NCBI GenBank assembly: GCA_964583765.1
Contig: CAZOWW010000158.1
Location: 1-10,968, forward strand
DNA length: 10,968 nt
Direction of reading: 5' to 3'
Origin: CAZOWW01 sp964583765
GTDB taxonomy: Bacteria; Actinomycetota; Actinomycetes; Actinomycetales; Kineosporiaceae
Part shown: in pieces, positions 1-6,978 of the stretch
How the letters are laid out: every line of letters begins with the position of its first letter
How positions within the stretch are numbered: the first letter of the stretch is position 1
Translations under genes and position numbers: made by a program
Notes under the pieces: generated by a model
Databases searched by the model: none
Told to the model about the DNA's origin: nothing
Seen by the model: only the letters and a program-made list of their open reading frames with translations

Positions 1-136
1 CGGGCGAAGGTTCGGATGCGGACGCCGTCTGGAGGAGGTGACGTCCGTGCGGATCGTGAGGAGCCAGGACTGTGGTCGTTCTGCCGGATGGCTGTGGGTC
101 TCGGGGCGGTGCGTGCGGTCTCGGGTCGTCCGGGAG

Positions 137-180
137 GTCCCGGTCACTGGGTGGTGCAGTCCCGGTCACTGGGTGATGCA
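137..180. repeat. 22-bp tandem duplication (2 copies)
   Basis: Bases 137-158 and 159-180 are adjacent copies of a 22-bp unit (starts GTCCCGGTCACTGGGTG) that differ at one position (G/A near the end of the unit). The unit length is not a multiple of three, so the repeat would shift any frame read across it, which argues against coding. It lies about 50 bp downstream of the predicted leftward promoter, inside what would be its transcribed leader. Confidence 0.85.
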
Positions 181-239
181 TGGGACTGGGATGCCGGCCG
201 CAGAAGCAGGGGGAGCTGTCCGCGTCCGGCGGCGCAGCG

Positions 240-268
240 AGGCTAAGAGCGTCGAAATCGAAAGTCAA
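240..268 (-). promoter_or_regulatory. Leftward sigma-70-type promoter
   Basis: Read on the minus strand, TTGACT (268-263) is followed after exactly 17 nt by TAGCCT (245-240). Both hexamers fit the actinobacterial housekeeping sigma consensus, and the spacing is ideal. Transcription would start near 233 and run left, out of the window. Directly upstream of the -35 is a relatively AT-rich stretch containing TGGTTACCGA (269-278, plus strand), a 10-mer that recurs before the cellulase gene at 10362 and could be an operator. The gene served is not in the window, or begins in the last bases of it. Confidence 0.55.
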
Positions 269-475
269 TGGTTACCGATAATGATTCGAGAACCGACGGT
301 CGGCCAGGGGCAGGATCCCGTACCCTGCGCCGGTCACAGGTGCTCCGGGCTGCTCGCGGCGCGGTGTGGATCGGTGCGTGGACGTGGATCGGCGCCTGAT
401 CGGCCTGGCGCGGTGGATCCGGCTGGGGCGGGCGGGGTACGTCGTCCCCGGGGCGGGACCGGTACCGACGGAGTC

Positions 476-491
476 GAACCCGGACGGGTTC
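476..491 (-). terminator. Weak hairpin at the end of the chemoreceptor gene
   Basis: GAACCC and GGGTTC form a 6-bp stem around a 4-nt loop. The right arm overlaps the stop codon of the minus-strand chemoreceptor gene (490-492). There is no T-run after it on the minus strand. It is a candidate terminator only; the short stem and overlap with the stop codon keep confidence low. Confidence 0.3.
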
Positions 492-2589
492 AGACCGGGG
501 TGGGCACGGCCTGCGCGGCGACCTGCCCGCGGATCAGGTCGGCGGCGGACCCGGGCAGGTCGACGAAGCGGAGCCCGTAGGCGGGTGGGCGCAGACTCGG
601 GTCGTGGTAGGCCACGAGGGCGTCGAGCACCAGGTGCTGCCCGTCCAGGGTGAGGGCGAGCTGCACCCGGTCACCCAGGCCCAGGAACTGGGTGTCCTCG
701 GGGACGACGCGCACGCCCCCTGCGCTGAGATCGGCCAGCTGCCCAGGGCAGGAACGCCCTCCGGCCCGCAGTTCGGCGGCCCCCGCGACCAGCGTGCGCT
801 CGAACTCGCGTCGCTCCAACCGATCGGTGATCGTGGCCAGGGACCGGATCCGTTCCAGCGCCTCGTTGACCGCCCGGTCCACGCGCGTGACCAGGCTCTG
901 CTGTTCCGAGGCCACGCCCGAGAGCACCTGCGTGGCCTCGTCGAGACCGGCGACCTGGGTCGACATCGCCCCGATCGCGTCGACCAGGGCGGTGACATCG
1001 CCCTCCAGGCCGTCGATCGTCGTCGCGATCTCGTCCGTGGAACGTGCCGTGGTCATGGCCAGGTCCTTGACCTCGTTCGCCACCACGCTGAATCCCTGGC
1101 CGGCGTCCCCGGCCCGGGCCGCCTCGATGGTGGCGTTGAGGGCGAGCATCTTGGTCTGGTCGGCGATGCGGGAGATCAGTTCGGCCATGCCGGCGACCTT
1201 GCGCAGGCTGGTGCGCAGTGCGGTGGCCACCCGGTCGGTCTCGGCGGCGCGGTGGATGACCGCGTTGGTGACGCTCTCCGCCACCGAGACCCGCTCGTCG
1301 ATGGTCGAGGCGGCACTGCGCACGAGGTCCACCTGGTTCACCACGTCACCGAGCTCGCGGGTGACCATGCCCGCGGTCTCGTCGATGATCTCCTGTGCGC
1401 GCTCGCGCACCTGGCGTTCCGCCTGGCGCTGGTGCTGGAATCCGGCGCGCAGGTACTCCTCTCGGGTGGCGCTCGCGGCGGCCAGTTCCTGGTCCTGGGC
1501 GATCAGCTGGTCCCTGGCCGCGCCCAGTGCGCGGCCGATCTCGGCGAACTCGTCGACGCCCTGCGGCAGGGGGTGGTCGCTCAGATCCCCGGAGGCGATC
1601 GCGGTCATGCCGGCGACCACCTGCCCCACGTCGTGGCGGGTGCGCCACCACACCGCGGCGCCGAGCCAGAGGGCGAGCAGGAGGCCGAGACCGGCCACCG
1701 CCAGGCGCAGGTTCCGGTCGGCGGAGAGTCGGTCGATCCGGGCGACCAGCAGAGTGTCCAGGGCCGAGGTGCCGGGAGCCACGGCGGCGCCGGCCGTGGT
1801 GCCGAGCCCGGTCGCGTCCGCCGCGCTCGGATCGGCCAGGCTCGAGGTCAGGTGCGAGGCGAGGGCGCTCGCGGCCTGGCCCACGGCGTCGAGGGACGCC
1901 GTGCGGGTGGCGAGGTCGTGCACCCGGGTGTGTGCGGCTGCGGTGCGCAGGTCCGACGCAAGGGCCGTGGCCGTGTTCGAGAGTCCGCCGGCGAGCACCG
2001 CCTGTGCCGCGACCCTCTCGTCGTGCGGCAGGGACTCGTCGGGGGAGGCGGCCCTCGCCGCCGTCAGGAGCGTCTGGGGGACCTGCACGATCTGGGCGTC
2101 CATCACGTAGAACGAGTCCAGATCGGGGTCGAGGATCAGATTGGAGTCGTTGCCCACCGCGGTGATGAGACCGGCCAGAGCCGCGGCCAGTCGGGCTCGC
2201 GTGGCCGGGGTGGCGGTCCCCGCGGAGGCGGCCGCGTCGACCTCGGTCAGCGGTGAGTCGATCCGCAGCCCGGAGGCACGGGCCGCGGAGGTGAGCGCAC
2301 CGAGGTCGGGTCGGCCTCCCTGGACGGTCGCCGCCAGCGAGGCCAGTGCGGGGCGCAGGACGGTGACCCCGGCGCGTTCCCTCGCCGCGAAGCCGATCTG
2401 ACCGTCGACCACTCCGGCGTAGGACCAGATGGCGAGGACGCCCGGCACGAGCAGCACGAGGACGAGGGCCAGCAGCCGTGCGCTCGTGCGCAGGCGATCG
2501 CTGACGAAGAGCGCCGGGACCAGCCACCAGGGTGGACGAATCCCGGCACCTCGCACCGTCGGGGGATGGGCGATCACTCCTCGAGCCAT
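490..2589 (-). CDS. Methyl-accepting chemotaxis protein with C-terminal PilZ domain
   Basis: A 699-residue inner-membrane chemoreceptor. TM1 is at about 39-60. A mostly helical extracytoplasmic sensor (61-295) follows and includes DPDLDSFYVMD (134-144), a phrase typical of actinobacterial receptors of this type. TM2 is at 296-315 and HAMP at about 316-368. The signalling coiled coil spans about 390-590, with the conserved hairpin around LALNATIEAARAGDAGQGF (482-500) that contacts CheA/CheW. The last ~100 residues form a PilZ domain with both c-di-GMP-binding motifs: RxxxR (R594-R598) and DxSxxG (D620, S622, G625). This suggests that c-di-GMP level tunes chemotaxis signalling, as known for Azospirillum Tlp1; here that is inference. 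The ligand cannot be read from the sequence. No che gene lies in the window, so it is an orphan receptor. The ATG at 2589 has only a weak upstream purine stretch; it is chosen because it leaves TM1 complete with a short cytoplasmic tail. Confidence 0.93.
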   Translation of the reverse strand: MARGVIAHPPTVRGAGIRPPWWLVPALFVSDRLRTSARLLALVLVLLVPGVLAIWSYAGVVDGQIGFAARERAGVTVLRPALASLAATVQGGRPDLGALTSAARASGLRIDSPLTEVDAAASAGTATPATRARLAAALAGLITAVGNDSNLILDPDLDSFYVMDAQIVQVPQTLLTAARAASPDESLPHDERVAAQAVLAGGLSNTATALASDLRTAAAHTRVHDLATRTASLDAVGQAASALASHLTSSLADPSAADATGLGTTAGAAVAPGTSALDTLLVARIDRLSADRNLRLAVAGLGLLLALWLGAAVWWRTRHDVGQVVAGMTAIASGDLSDHPLPQGVDEFAEIGRALGAARDQLIAQDQELAAASATREEYLRAGFQHQRQAERQVRERAQEIIDETAGMVTRELGDVVNQVDLVRSAASTIDERVSVAESVTNAVIHRAAETDRVATALRTSLRKVAGMAELISRIADQTKMLALNATIEAARAGDAGQGFSVVANEVKDLAMTTARSTDEIATTIDGLEGDVTALVDAIGAMSTQVAGLDEATQVLSGVASEQQSLVTRVDRAVNEALERIRSLATITDRLERREFERTLVAGAAELRAGGRSCPGQLADLSAGGVRVVPEDTQFLGLGDRVQLALTLDGQHLVLDALVAYHDPSLRPPAYGLRFVDLPGSAADLIRGQVAAQAVPTPV

Positions 2590-2705
2590 GTCGAGTGTCT
2601 CGATCGATTACACATCCTGCTGGAACGAGCGGATCGTGACATCACCCGATCGGCGCAGTCGACGGCTCCGCGGTGATCCGGCCGTCCGATATGCCCTCGT
2701 CGCGC

Positions 2706-2730
2706 GGAATCGCCCCCGACCCCGGACGAT
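2706..2730 (+). promoter_or_regulatory. Possible ECF-type autoregulatory promoter
   Basis: GGAAT (2706-2710), a 16-nt C-rich spacer and CGAT (2727-2730) resemble the GGAAC-N16-CGTC layout of ECF sigma promoters. A start point about 7 nt after CGAT falls on the GTG at 2737, which has no Shine-Dalgarno sequence, so the sigma mRNA could be leaderless. The element shares GAAYCGC and a 15-16-nt spacing before CG with the stronger candidate upstream of the TIGR03118 gene (5243-5270). Autoregulation is common for such sigma factors. The match is imperfect. Confidence 0.35.
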
Positions 2731-2736
2731 GGCGCG

Positions 2737-3276
2737 GTGGACCTGTCCCGCGGGAGCCGGAGGCGCGAGCCGGGCTGCGAGGTCGAGTTCGTCACGGGCA
2801 TCTACGAGGAACACGGGGCCGCGCTGCGCGCCTATGTCCTGCGCCTGACGGGGGACGCGGCCAAGGCCGAGGATGTCGTGCAGGAGACCGTGCTCCGGGC
2901 ATGGAAGAGCGCCGGCCGGCTCGGCGCGGACTCCCGACCCCTGCGGCCCTGGCTCTACACGGTTGCCGCTCGCCTCGTGATCGATGACCGGCGCGCGAGC
3001 CGGGTGCGGCCGCAGGAGGTGACGGAGGAACTGCTCGAGACGATTCCGGTCGGCGACGAGCTGGACCGGGCCGTCGACGCCTGGCAGCTCGGTGCGGCCC
3101 TGGGGATGCTCACCCCGGCGCATCGGGAGGTCCTGGTGGAGACCTACTACCGGGGACACTCGGTCAGCGAGGCGTCCTCGGCACTGGGCATTCCGGTCGG
3201 CACCGTGAAGTCACGGGTGTACTACGGACTCAGAGCGTTGAGGGCGATCCTGGAGGAACAGGGATGGACGACGTGA
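2737..3276 (+). CDS. ECF RNA polymerase sigma factor (SigL-like)
   Basis: A 179-residue group 4 (ECF) sigma factor that directs RNA polymerase to a small regulon. Sigma region 2 spans about 22-88, with the core-binding/-10 segment DVVQETVLRAW (46-56) and WLYTVAARLVIDDRR (72-86). Region 4 is at about 124-172; its helix-turn-helix (141-169) includes GIPVGTVKSRVYYGLRALR and would read the -35. There is no SnoaL or other C-terminal extension. Length is normal for the family. The GTG at 2737 is the only usable start: an in-frame stop lies at 2674 with no other start codon in between. Its last 13 bases overlap the anti-sigma gene, so the two are translationally coupled. Resemblance to SigL of Mycobacterium rests mainly on the partner's architecture and on the nearby TGAACC-N16-CGT element; assignment to the ECF class is firm, to SigL tentative. 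Confidence 0.93.
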   Translation: MDLSRGSRRREPGCEVEFVTGIYEEHGAALRAYVLRLTGDAAKAEDVVQETVLRAWKSAGRLGADSRPLRPWLYTVAARLVIDDRRASRVRPQEVTEELLETIPVGDELDRAVDAWQLGAALGMLTPAHREVLVETYYRGHSVSEASSALGIPVGTVKSRVYYGLRALRAILEEQGWTT

Positions 3277-3947
3277 CCGGCCGGTGCGCCGAGGAGCGCA
3301 TTGCGCTGGGCGCCTACGTCCTGGGGGCCCTCGATCCGGACGATCGCTCCCGTACCGATGCGCACCTCGCGGACTGCTCCAGGTGCCGCGAGGAGTTGAG
3401 CCTGCTGGCGGAACTCCCCGCCGTCCTGGGTCGCCTCGACCTCGAGGACGTCCTCCGGTTGGAGGAGGGGCCGCCGCCGGTGCCGGTGACGAACCTGCCA
3501 GGCAGGACGCGCGAGGACGTCGCCCGGCGGGGCCAGGCCACTCCCCGCCCTCGCCGGTCGGTCCGGCGCCGGTGGGTGGGCGTCGCGGCCGCACTCCTGC
3601 TCGTGATCGTCGGCGGTGTGGCCGGACTCCGCCTGATGCGTCCGGGACCGGAGTCACGGACCGTGTCGGGCACGAACACCGCCACCGCGGTGCACGCCAC
3701 GGCGGAACTGACCGATCAGCCCTCCGGTACCGCGGTGTCCCTACGGCTGGGGGGCGTGCCACCCAGGACGCACTGCGAGCTGATCGCCGTCGCCCGGGAC
3801 GGTGGGCAGGAGACTGCGGCGTCCTGGGCGGCGTCGTACGAGGGCGATGCCCAGGTGCGGGGCTGGACCGGGATACCGCTGGCGGATCTGGCGTCCCTGC
3901 GGGTGGTCACCAGCACGGCCCAGTTGCTGGTCATTCCAGTCCCCTGA
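3264..3947 (+). CDS. Zinc-type (ZAS) membrane anti-sigma factor, RslA-like
   Basis: A 227-residue single-pass membrane protein that would hold the upstream sigma factor inactive at the membrane. The N-terminal cytoplasmic anti-sigma domain carries the zinc motif HxxxCxxC (H34, C38, C41) after the family phrase ALGAYVLGALDPDDR (14-28); an extra Cys is at 8. A Pro/Arg-rich linker leads to one transmembrane helix (about 105-122). The extracytoplasmic domain (125-227) resembles the C-terminal domains of actinobacterial RslA/RskA-type proteins and has a lone Cys171. A good Shine-Dalgarno, GGAGG at 3252-3256, sits 7 nt before the ATG inside the sigma gene. Release may involve redox change at the zinc site or regulated proteolysis; both are known in the family, neither is shown here. 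The gene ends before a strong hairpin at 4013-4046. Confidence 0.92.
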   Translation: MDDVTGRCAEERIALGAYVLGALDPDDRSRTDAHLADCSRCREELSLLAELPAVLGRLDLEDVLRLEEGPPPVPVTNLPGRTREDVARRGQATPRPRRSVRRRWVGVAAALLLVIVGGVAGLRLMRPGPESRTVSGTNTATAVHATAELTDQPSGTAVSLRLGGVPPRTHCELIAVARDGGQETAASWAASYEGDAQVRGWTGIPLADLASLRVVTSTAQLLVIPVP

Positions 3948-4012
3948 TCGTTCGACCGGGGGGCGGGGCGTTGCCGTGTCGCACGAGCTTCGCCTCGCCC
4001 AGGTGCAGGCAC

Positions 4013-4046
4013 GGGCCGGGTGGGAGCCACCGTTCCCACCCGGCCC
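4013..4046. terminator. Strong hairpin between convergent genes (bidirectional terminator)
   Basis: A perfect 13-bp stem (left arm 4013-4025, GGGCCGGGTGGGA; right arm 4034-4046) encloses an 8-nt loop. It lies between the stop of the anti-sigma gene (3947) and the stop of the minus-strand TIGR03118 gene (4067), 66 and 20 nt away. It can serve both transcripts. There is no true T-tract, which is usual for intrinsic terminators in high-GC actinobacteria. Confidence 0.8.
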
Positions 4047-4066
4047 ATTCCCCTCCGAGGTGCCGG

Positions 4067-5176
4067 TCAGCCTCCGGCGGTGCTGCGGATCGTGCCCAAC
4101 AGCCCGTCCGCCTCGTCATGGGGACCCGCACTGAACCAGACCGCCGAGGCATCGGATGCCGTGCCGTTGCCGGGGAGCAGCCCCCACAGCCCGTCGATCC
4201 GGATCGCCGTGCCCTGCTGATCCCTCAGGACGCCGAGCAGTTGCCCTCGCCACGGGTCGAAGGCGTGGATGAGGCCGTCACCGAAGTTCCCCACCAGCAC
4301 GTCGTGGGAGAACCGGCCGAACATCGCCGGTGCGATGGTCAGTCCCCAGGGGGAGTCCAGCACTCCGCGTCGGGCGAAGCGCTGGGCCAGCGTGCCGTCC
4401 GCGCGGAAGACGTCCACGAATCCGTGTCCCGGCCCCGCGACGTCGTCGACCCGGTCCGCATCCTGTCGGGCGTACGTGACAAAGACCCGGTCACCGAGCA
4501 CGGCCACGTTGAAGGGCGCGTAGCCGGTCGGGATCGAGGGATCCCGGAAGGAGCCCCGACGCAGGCACACCCGATGGAAGGAGGTGTCGAAGACGTCGAT
4601 CCGGCCGTGGTGGAAGTCCGCCGACAGCAGCCACGGCGTCCCGGGGCGGTGCAGGAGGGCCAGGCCCTTGTAGACGGCGTCCGGTGTCGTGGCCACGGTG
4701 AGGGCGCTGGTGACTGGGCTGAGCTGCGGGTTCCAGGCGGTCAGCGTGCCTGCCTCGCCGGCGAAGAGGAATCGCGCGGGCGCCCCGTCGGGCAGGACGA
4801 AGCCTGACGTGTCGTTGTACACCTGCCCGGTCGGGGCACCTCCGGGAATCGCCACGCGGAGCGGGGCGACCGACACCGGGCTGCCGCCGACGTCGCCGGA
4901 GTAGAGAGTCGATTCGTCCGTTCCGTTGTCCGACACCCACAGCGGCGAGCTCGGGCTCTCCGCGAGGCCCCAGGCGTTCACGAGGTTCGGGTCGGTCACC
5001 GCCGCGACCCCGGGCTGGTTGGAGACGAGATCGGTCTCGAGGAAGGAGCCGCCACCGGGCCCGGGGACGGCATCGGCTGCGGAAGGGCTCGCGAGGGCGG
5101 CGATCGTGGTGAGAGTCCCGAGGACGGCGAGCCGCGCCCTGCGGGGTCGTCGGACGGGGCGGCGATGGACAACCAT
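4067..5176 (-). CDS. Secreted TIGR03118-family protein of unknown function
   Basis: A 369-residue exported protein. The N-terminus is highly basic (HRRPVRRPRRAR), followed by a hydrophobic stretch LAVLGTLTTIAALA and a likely signal peptidase site after SPSAADA (about residue 36). The mature part has TIGR03118 hallmarks: LVSNQPGVA (50-58), DPNLVNAWGLA with SDNGT after it, then DSPWGLTIAPAMFG, VGNFGDG and DGLWGLLPGNG near the C-terminus. The repeated WGL segments suggest a beta-propeller-like fold (inference); the function is unknown. A longer frame starts at GTG 5245, but I prefer ATG 5176: AGGGAG lies 5 nt before it, it gives a clean signal peptide, and 5245 would fall upstream of the predicted transcription start. 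The ECF-type promoter at 5243-5270 suggests control by the neighbouring sigma factor. It converges on the anti-sigma gene. Confidence 0.85.
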   Translation of the reverse strand: MVVHRRPVRRPRRARLAVLGTLTTIAALASPSAADAVPGPGGGSFLETDLVSNQPGVAAVTDPNLVNAWGLAESPSSPLWVSDNGTDESTLYSGDVGGSPVSVAPLRVAIPGGAPTGQVYNDTSGFVLPDGAPARFLFAGEAGTLTAWNPQLSPVTSALTVATTPDAVYKGLALLHRPGTPWLLSADFHHGRIDVFDTSFHRVCLRRGSFRDPSIPTGYAPFNVAVLGDRVFVTYARQDADRVDDVAGPGHGFVDVFRADGTLAQRFARRGVLDSPWGLTIAPAMFGRFSHDVLVGNFGDGLIHAFDPWRGQLLGVLRDQQGTAIRIDGLWGLLPGNGTASDASAVWFSAGPHDEADGLLGTIRSTAGG

Positions 5177-5242
5177 GCGTGCTCCCTGAAGCATCCGGAA
5201 GGACCTGCGTCGTCTCACCGGCGCAGGTTCGATGACACTTCC

Positions 5243-5270
5243 CACACGGATGCCGGGGGCCCGCGGTTCA
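5243..5270 (-). promoter_or_regulatory. SigL-type ECF promoter for the TIGR03118 gene
   Basis: On the minus strand TGAACC (5270-5265) is followed after exactly 16 nt by CGTGTG (5248-5243). This matches TGAACC-N16/17-CGT, the consensus reported for Mycobacterium tuberculosis SigL. The start point would be near 5239, giving a leader of roughly 60 nt with a Shine-Dalgarno just before ATG 5176. The sigma/anti-sigma pair lies in the same locus, which makes this a credible target. Whether this sigma factor really uses this sequence is inference. Confidence 0.5.
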
Positions 5271-5345
5271 ACGGGCCAGGTTCAGGGTTCCGTCCTCCGG
5301 CGTGGCCGACGGTCCGGTGACTGCCCCGGGTTCCTGCCGAAGCGC

Positions 5346-5382
5346 CGCGAAGGCGGGCCCCACGAGGGAGCCCGCCTTCGCG
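5346..5382 (-). terminator. Terminator hairpin downstream of glnA
   Basis: A perfect 13-bp stem (5346-5358 with 5370-5382; arm CGCGAAGGCGGGC) with an 11-nt loop begins 48 nt after the glnA stop codon. The GC-rich stem without a U-run is typical of actinobacteria. It separates glnA from the ECF-controlled TIGR03118 gene, which supports independent transcription of the two. Confidence 0.75.
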
Positions 5383-5429
5383 CTACGGCGGTTCAGGACC
5401 GGGTTCCGGCCGTGACGACCGGGGACCGA

Positions 5430-6866
5430 TCAGATGTCGTAGTACAGCTCGAACTCGTGCGGGTGCGGGCGCAGCCGGATCGGGTCCACTTCCTGGGTCC
5501 GCTTGAACTCGATCCAGGTCTCGATCACGTCCTCGGTGAAGACGCCACCCTCGCTGAGGTACGCGTGGTCGGCCTCGAGCGCGTCGAGGACGGCCGGCAG
5601 CGAGCCCGGCACCTGCGGGATCGCGGCGTGCTCCTCGGGCGGCAGCTCGTAGAGGTCCTTGTCGATCGGAGCCGGCGGCTCGATGCGGTTCTTGATGCCG
5701 TCGAGGCCGGCCATCAACTGCGCCGAGAAGGCGAGGTAGGGGTTGGCCGACGGGTCGGGCACGCGGAACTCGATGCGCTTGGCCTTCGGGTTGGTACCCG
5801 TGACCGGGATACGGATGCACGCGGACCGGTTACGGGCCGAGTAGACCAGGTTGACCGGGGCCTCGAAGCCGGGGACCAGGCGGTGGAACGAGTTCACCGT
5901 CGGGTTGGTGAAGGCGAGGAGGCTCGGGGCGTGGTGCAGCAGGCCGCCGATGTACCAGCGCGCCATGTCGGACAGGCCGCCGTAGCCCCGCTCGTCGTAG
6001 AAGAGCGGCGAGCCGTCCTTCCACAGCGACTGGTGGCAGTGCATGCCGGAGCCGTTGTCCCCGAAGAGCGGCTTGGGCATGAAGGTGACGGTCTTGCCGG
6101 CTTCCCAGGCCACGTTCTTGATGACGTACTTGAAGAGCATGACCTTGTCGGCCGACTTCAGCAGCGTGTCGAAGCGGTAGTTGATCTCCGCCTGGCCCGC
6201 CGTGCCGACCTCGTGGTGCGCGCGCTCGACCTGCAGGCCCAGCTTCTCGAGCTCCAGGCTCATCCGGTCACGCAGATCGGCGTAGTGGTCGAGCGGCGGG
6301 ACCGGGAAGTAGCCACCCTTGTAGCGGGTCTTGTAGCCCCGGTTGCCACCCTCCTCGACGCGGCCGCTGTTCCAGGCGCCCTCGATCGAGTCGATGTGGT
6401 AGTAGCCGCTGTTCTGCTTCGTCTCGTAGCGCACGTCGTCGAAGATGTAGAACTCGGCCTCGGGGGCGAAGAACACCGTGTCGGCGATGCCCGTGCTCTT
6501 GAGGTACGCCTCGGCCTTGCGGGCCACCTGACGGGGGTCGCGGCTGTAGGGCTCGGCGGTGTACGGGTCGACGATGCTCATGTTGATGTTGAGCGTCTTC
6601 TCCGTACGGAACGGGTCGACATAGGCCGTCTCGACGTCCGGGATCAGCTTCATGTCGGACTCGTTGATCGCCTGGAAGCCGCGGATCGAGGAGCCGTCGA
6701 ACATCTGGCCCTCGGTGAAGAAGTCCTCGGGGAGGGACTGAGCCGGCACGTTGAAGTGCTGCATGACGCCGGGCAGGTCGCAGAAGCGGACGTCGACGAA
6801 CTTGACGCCCTCGTCCTTGATGAACTTCAAGATCTCGTCAGGCGAGCTGAACTCAGGGCTGGACAT
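5430..6866 (-). CDS. glnA: Glutamine synthetase, type I (beta subgroup)
   Basis: Glutamine synthetase (EC 6.3.1.2) makes glutamine from glutamate, ammonia and ATP and is the main ammonium-assimilation enzyme; it acts as a cytoplasmic dodecamer. The 478-residue length is normal for GSI. Visible landmarks are the MFDGSS loop (55-60, D57), the metal-ligand segments FFAPEAEFYIFD (E136, E138) and EVGTAGQAEIN (E219, E227), the ATP-region GSGMHCHQS with H276, the glutamate-flap and substrate region around NRSACIRIP (346-354), and RIEFRVPD (364-371). KDLYELPP (403-410) contains Tyr406, equivalent to the adenylylation Tyr397 of the E. coli enzyme, so control by GlnE is likely. ATG 6866 has GGAGG 5 nt upstream. 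A GlnR-type box at 6979-6994 indicates nitrogen control of transcription. The neighbours DUF4191-lipA-lipB keep the order seen in mycobacteria, without the RDD-type gene found there. Confidence 0.98.
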   Translation of the reverse strand: MSSPEFSSPDEILKFIKDEGVKFVDVRFCDLPGVMQHFNVPAQSLPEDFFTEGQMFDGSSIRGFQAINESDMKLIPDVETAYVDPFRTEKTLNINMSIVDPYTAEPYSRDPRQVARKAEAYLKSTGIADTVFFAPEAEFYIFDDVRYETKQNSGYYHIDSIEGAWNSGRVEEGGNRGYKTRYKGGYFPVPPLDHYADLRDRMSLELEKLGLQVERAHHEVGTAGQAEINYRFDTLLKSADKVMLFKYVIKNVAWEAGKTVTFMPKPLFGDNGSGMHCHQSLWKDGSPLFYDERGYGGLSDMARWYIGGLLHHAPSLLAFTNPTVNSFHRLVPGFEAPVNLVYSARNRSACIRIPVTGTNPKAKRIEFRVPDPSANPYLAFSAQLMAGLDGIKNRIEPPAPIDKDLYELPPEEHAAIPQVPGSLPAVLDALEADHAYLSEGGVFTEDVIETWIEFKRTQEVDPIRLRPHPHEFELYYDI

Positions 6867-6978
6867 CCAACCTCCACGTACTGGATCTGGGCATGGGCCA
6901 CCGCGGGACAGACCACCGTTGACCGCCCCGGTCGTTGCGGACGCTAGGCGGGGAGCATTACCCCGGCGTGTCCCTTCC

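Larger units (their letters stand above)
1..489. other. Left-edge region without a convincing gene
   Basis: I find no reading frame here that looks like a protein. The plus-strand frames are rich in Arg/Gly/Trp/Ser with poor codon bias and no recognisable motif. Two minus-strand frames stay open to the left edge (starts near 181 and 147) but also lack good codon bias. What the stretch does hold is a leftward promoter (240-268), a 22-bp tandem duplication (137-180), a loose repeat of GTGGATCGG at 366-374 and 384-392, and a weak hairpin at the end of the chemoreceptor gene. A relatively AT-rich patch at about 245-290 stands out from the surroundings. The likeliest reading is a regulatory and leader region for a gene beyond the left edge. 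Confidence 0.5.

Noticed and set aside
1..181. Minus-strand frames open to the left edge, starting near 181 or 147
   Set aside because: They lie downstream of a good leftward promoter, so one could be the start of a real gene. However, the Pro/Arg/His-rich translations, mediocre codon bias and lack of a Shine-Dalgarno do not allow a call.
276..290. Zur/Fur-like sequence CGATAATGATTCG
   Set aside because: Only the central AATGAT matches an actinobacterial Zur box; the flanking arms do not form the required palindrome.
466..491. tRNA T-loop-like sequence GGGTTCGACTCC on the minus strand
   Set aside because: The flanks do not form a T-stem, and no acceptor or anticodon arm can be found around it.
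31..580. GGAGGAGG followed by GTG codons (38, 47) opening a plus-strand frame of 180 codons
   Set aside because: The ribosome-site resemblance is good, but the translation has no recognisable motif, runs through a 22-bp tandem repeat that breaks frame, and overlaps the end of the chemoreceptor gene on the other strand.
604..2256. Long plus-strand frames of 550 and 486 codons
   Set aside because: Both are antisense to the chemoreceptor gene, whose minus-strand frame has unmistakable family motifs.
5232..6947. A 571-codon open frame on the plus strand
   Set aside because: It lies antisense across the whole of glnA. It is a by-product of high-GC codon use in the opposite strand, with a Val/Glu/Arg/Asp-rich translation and no motif.
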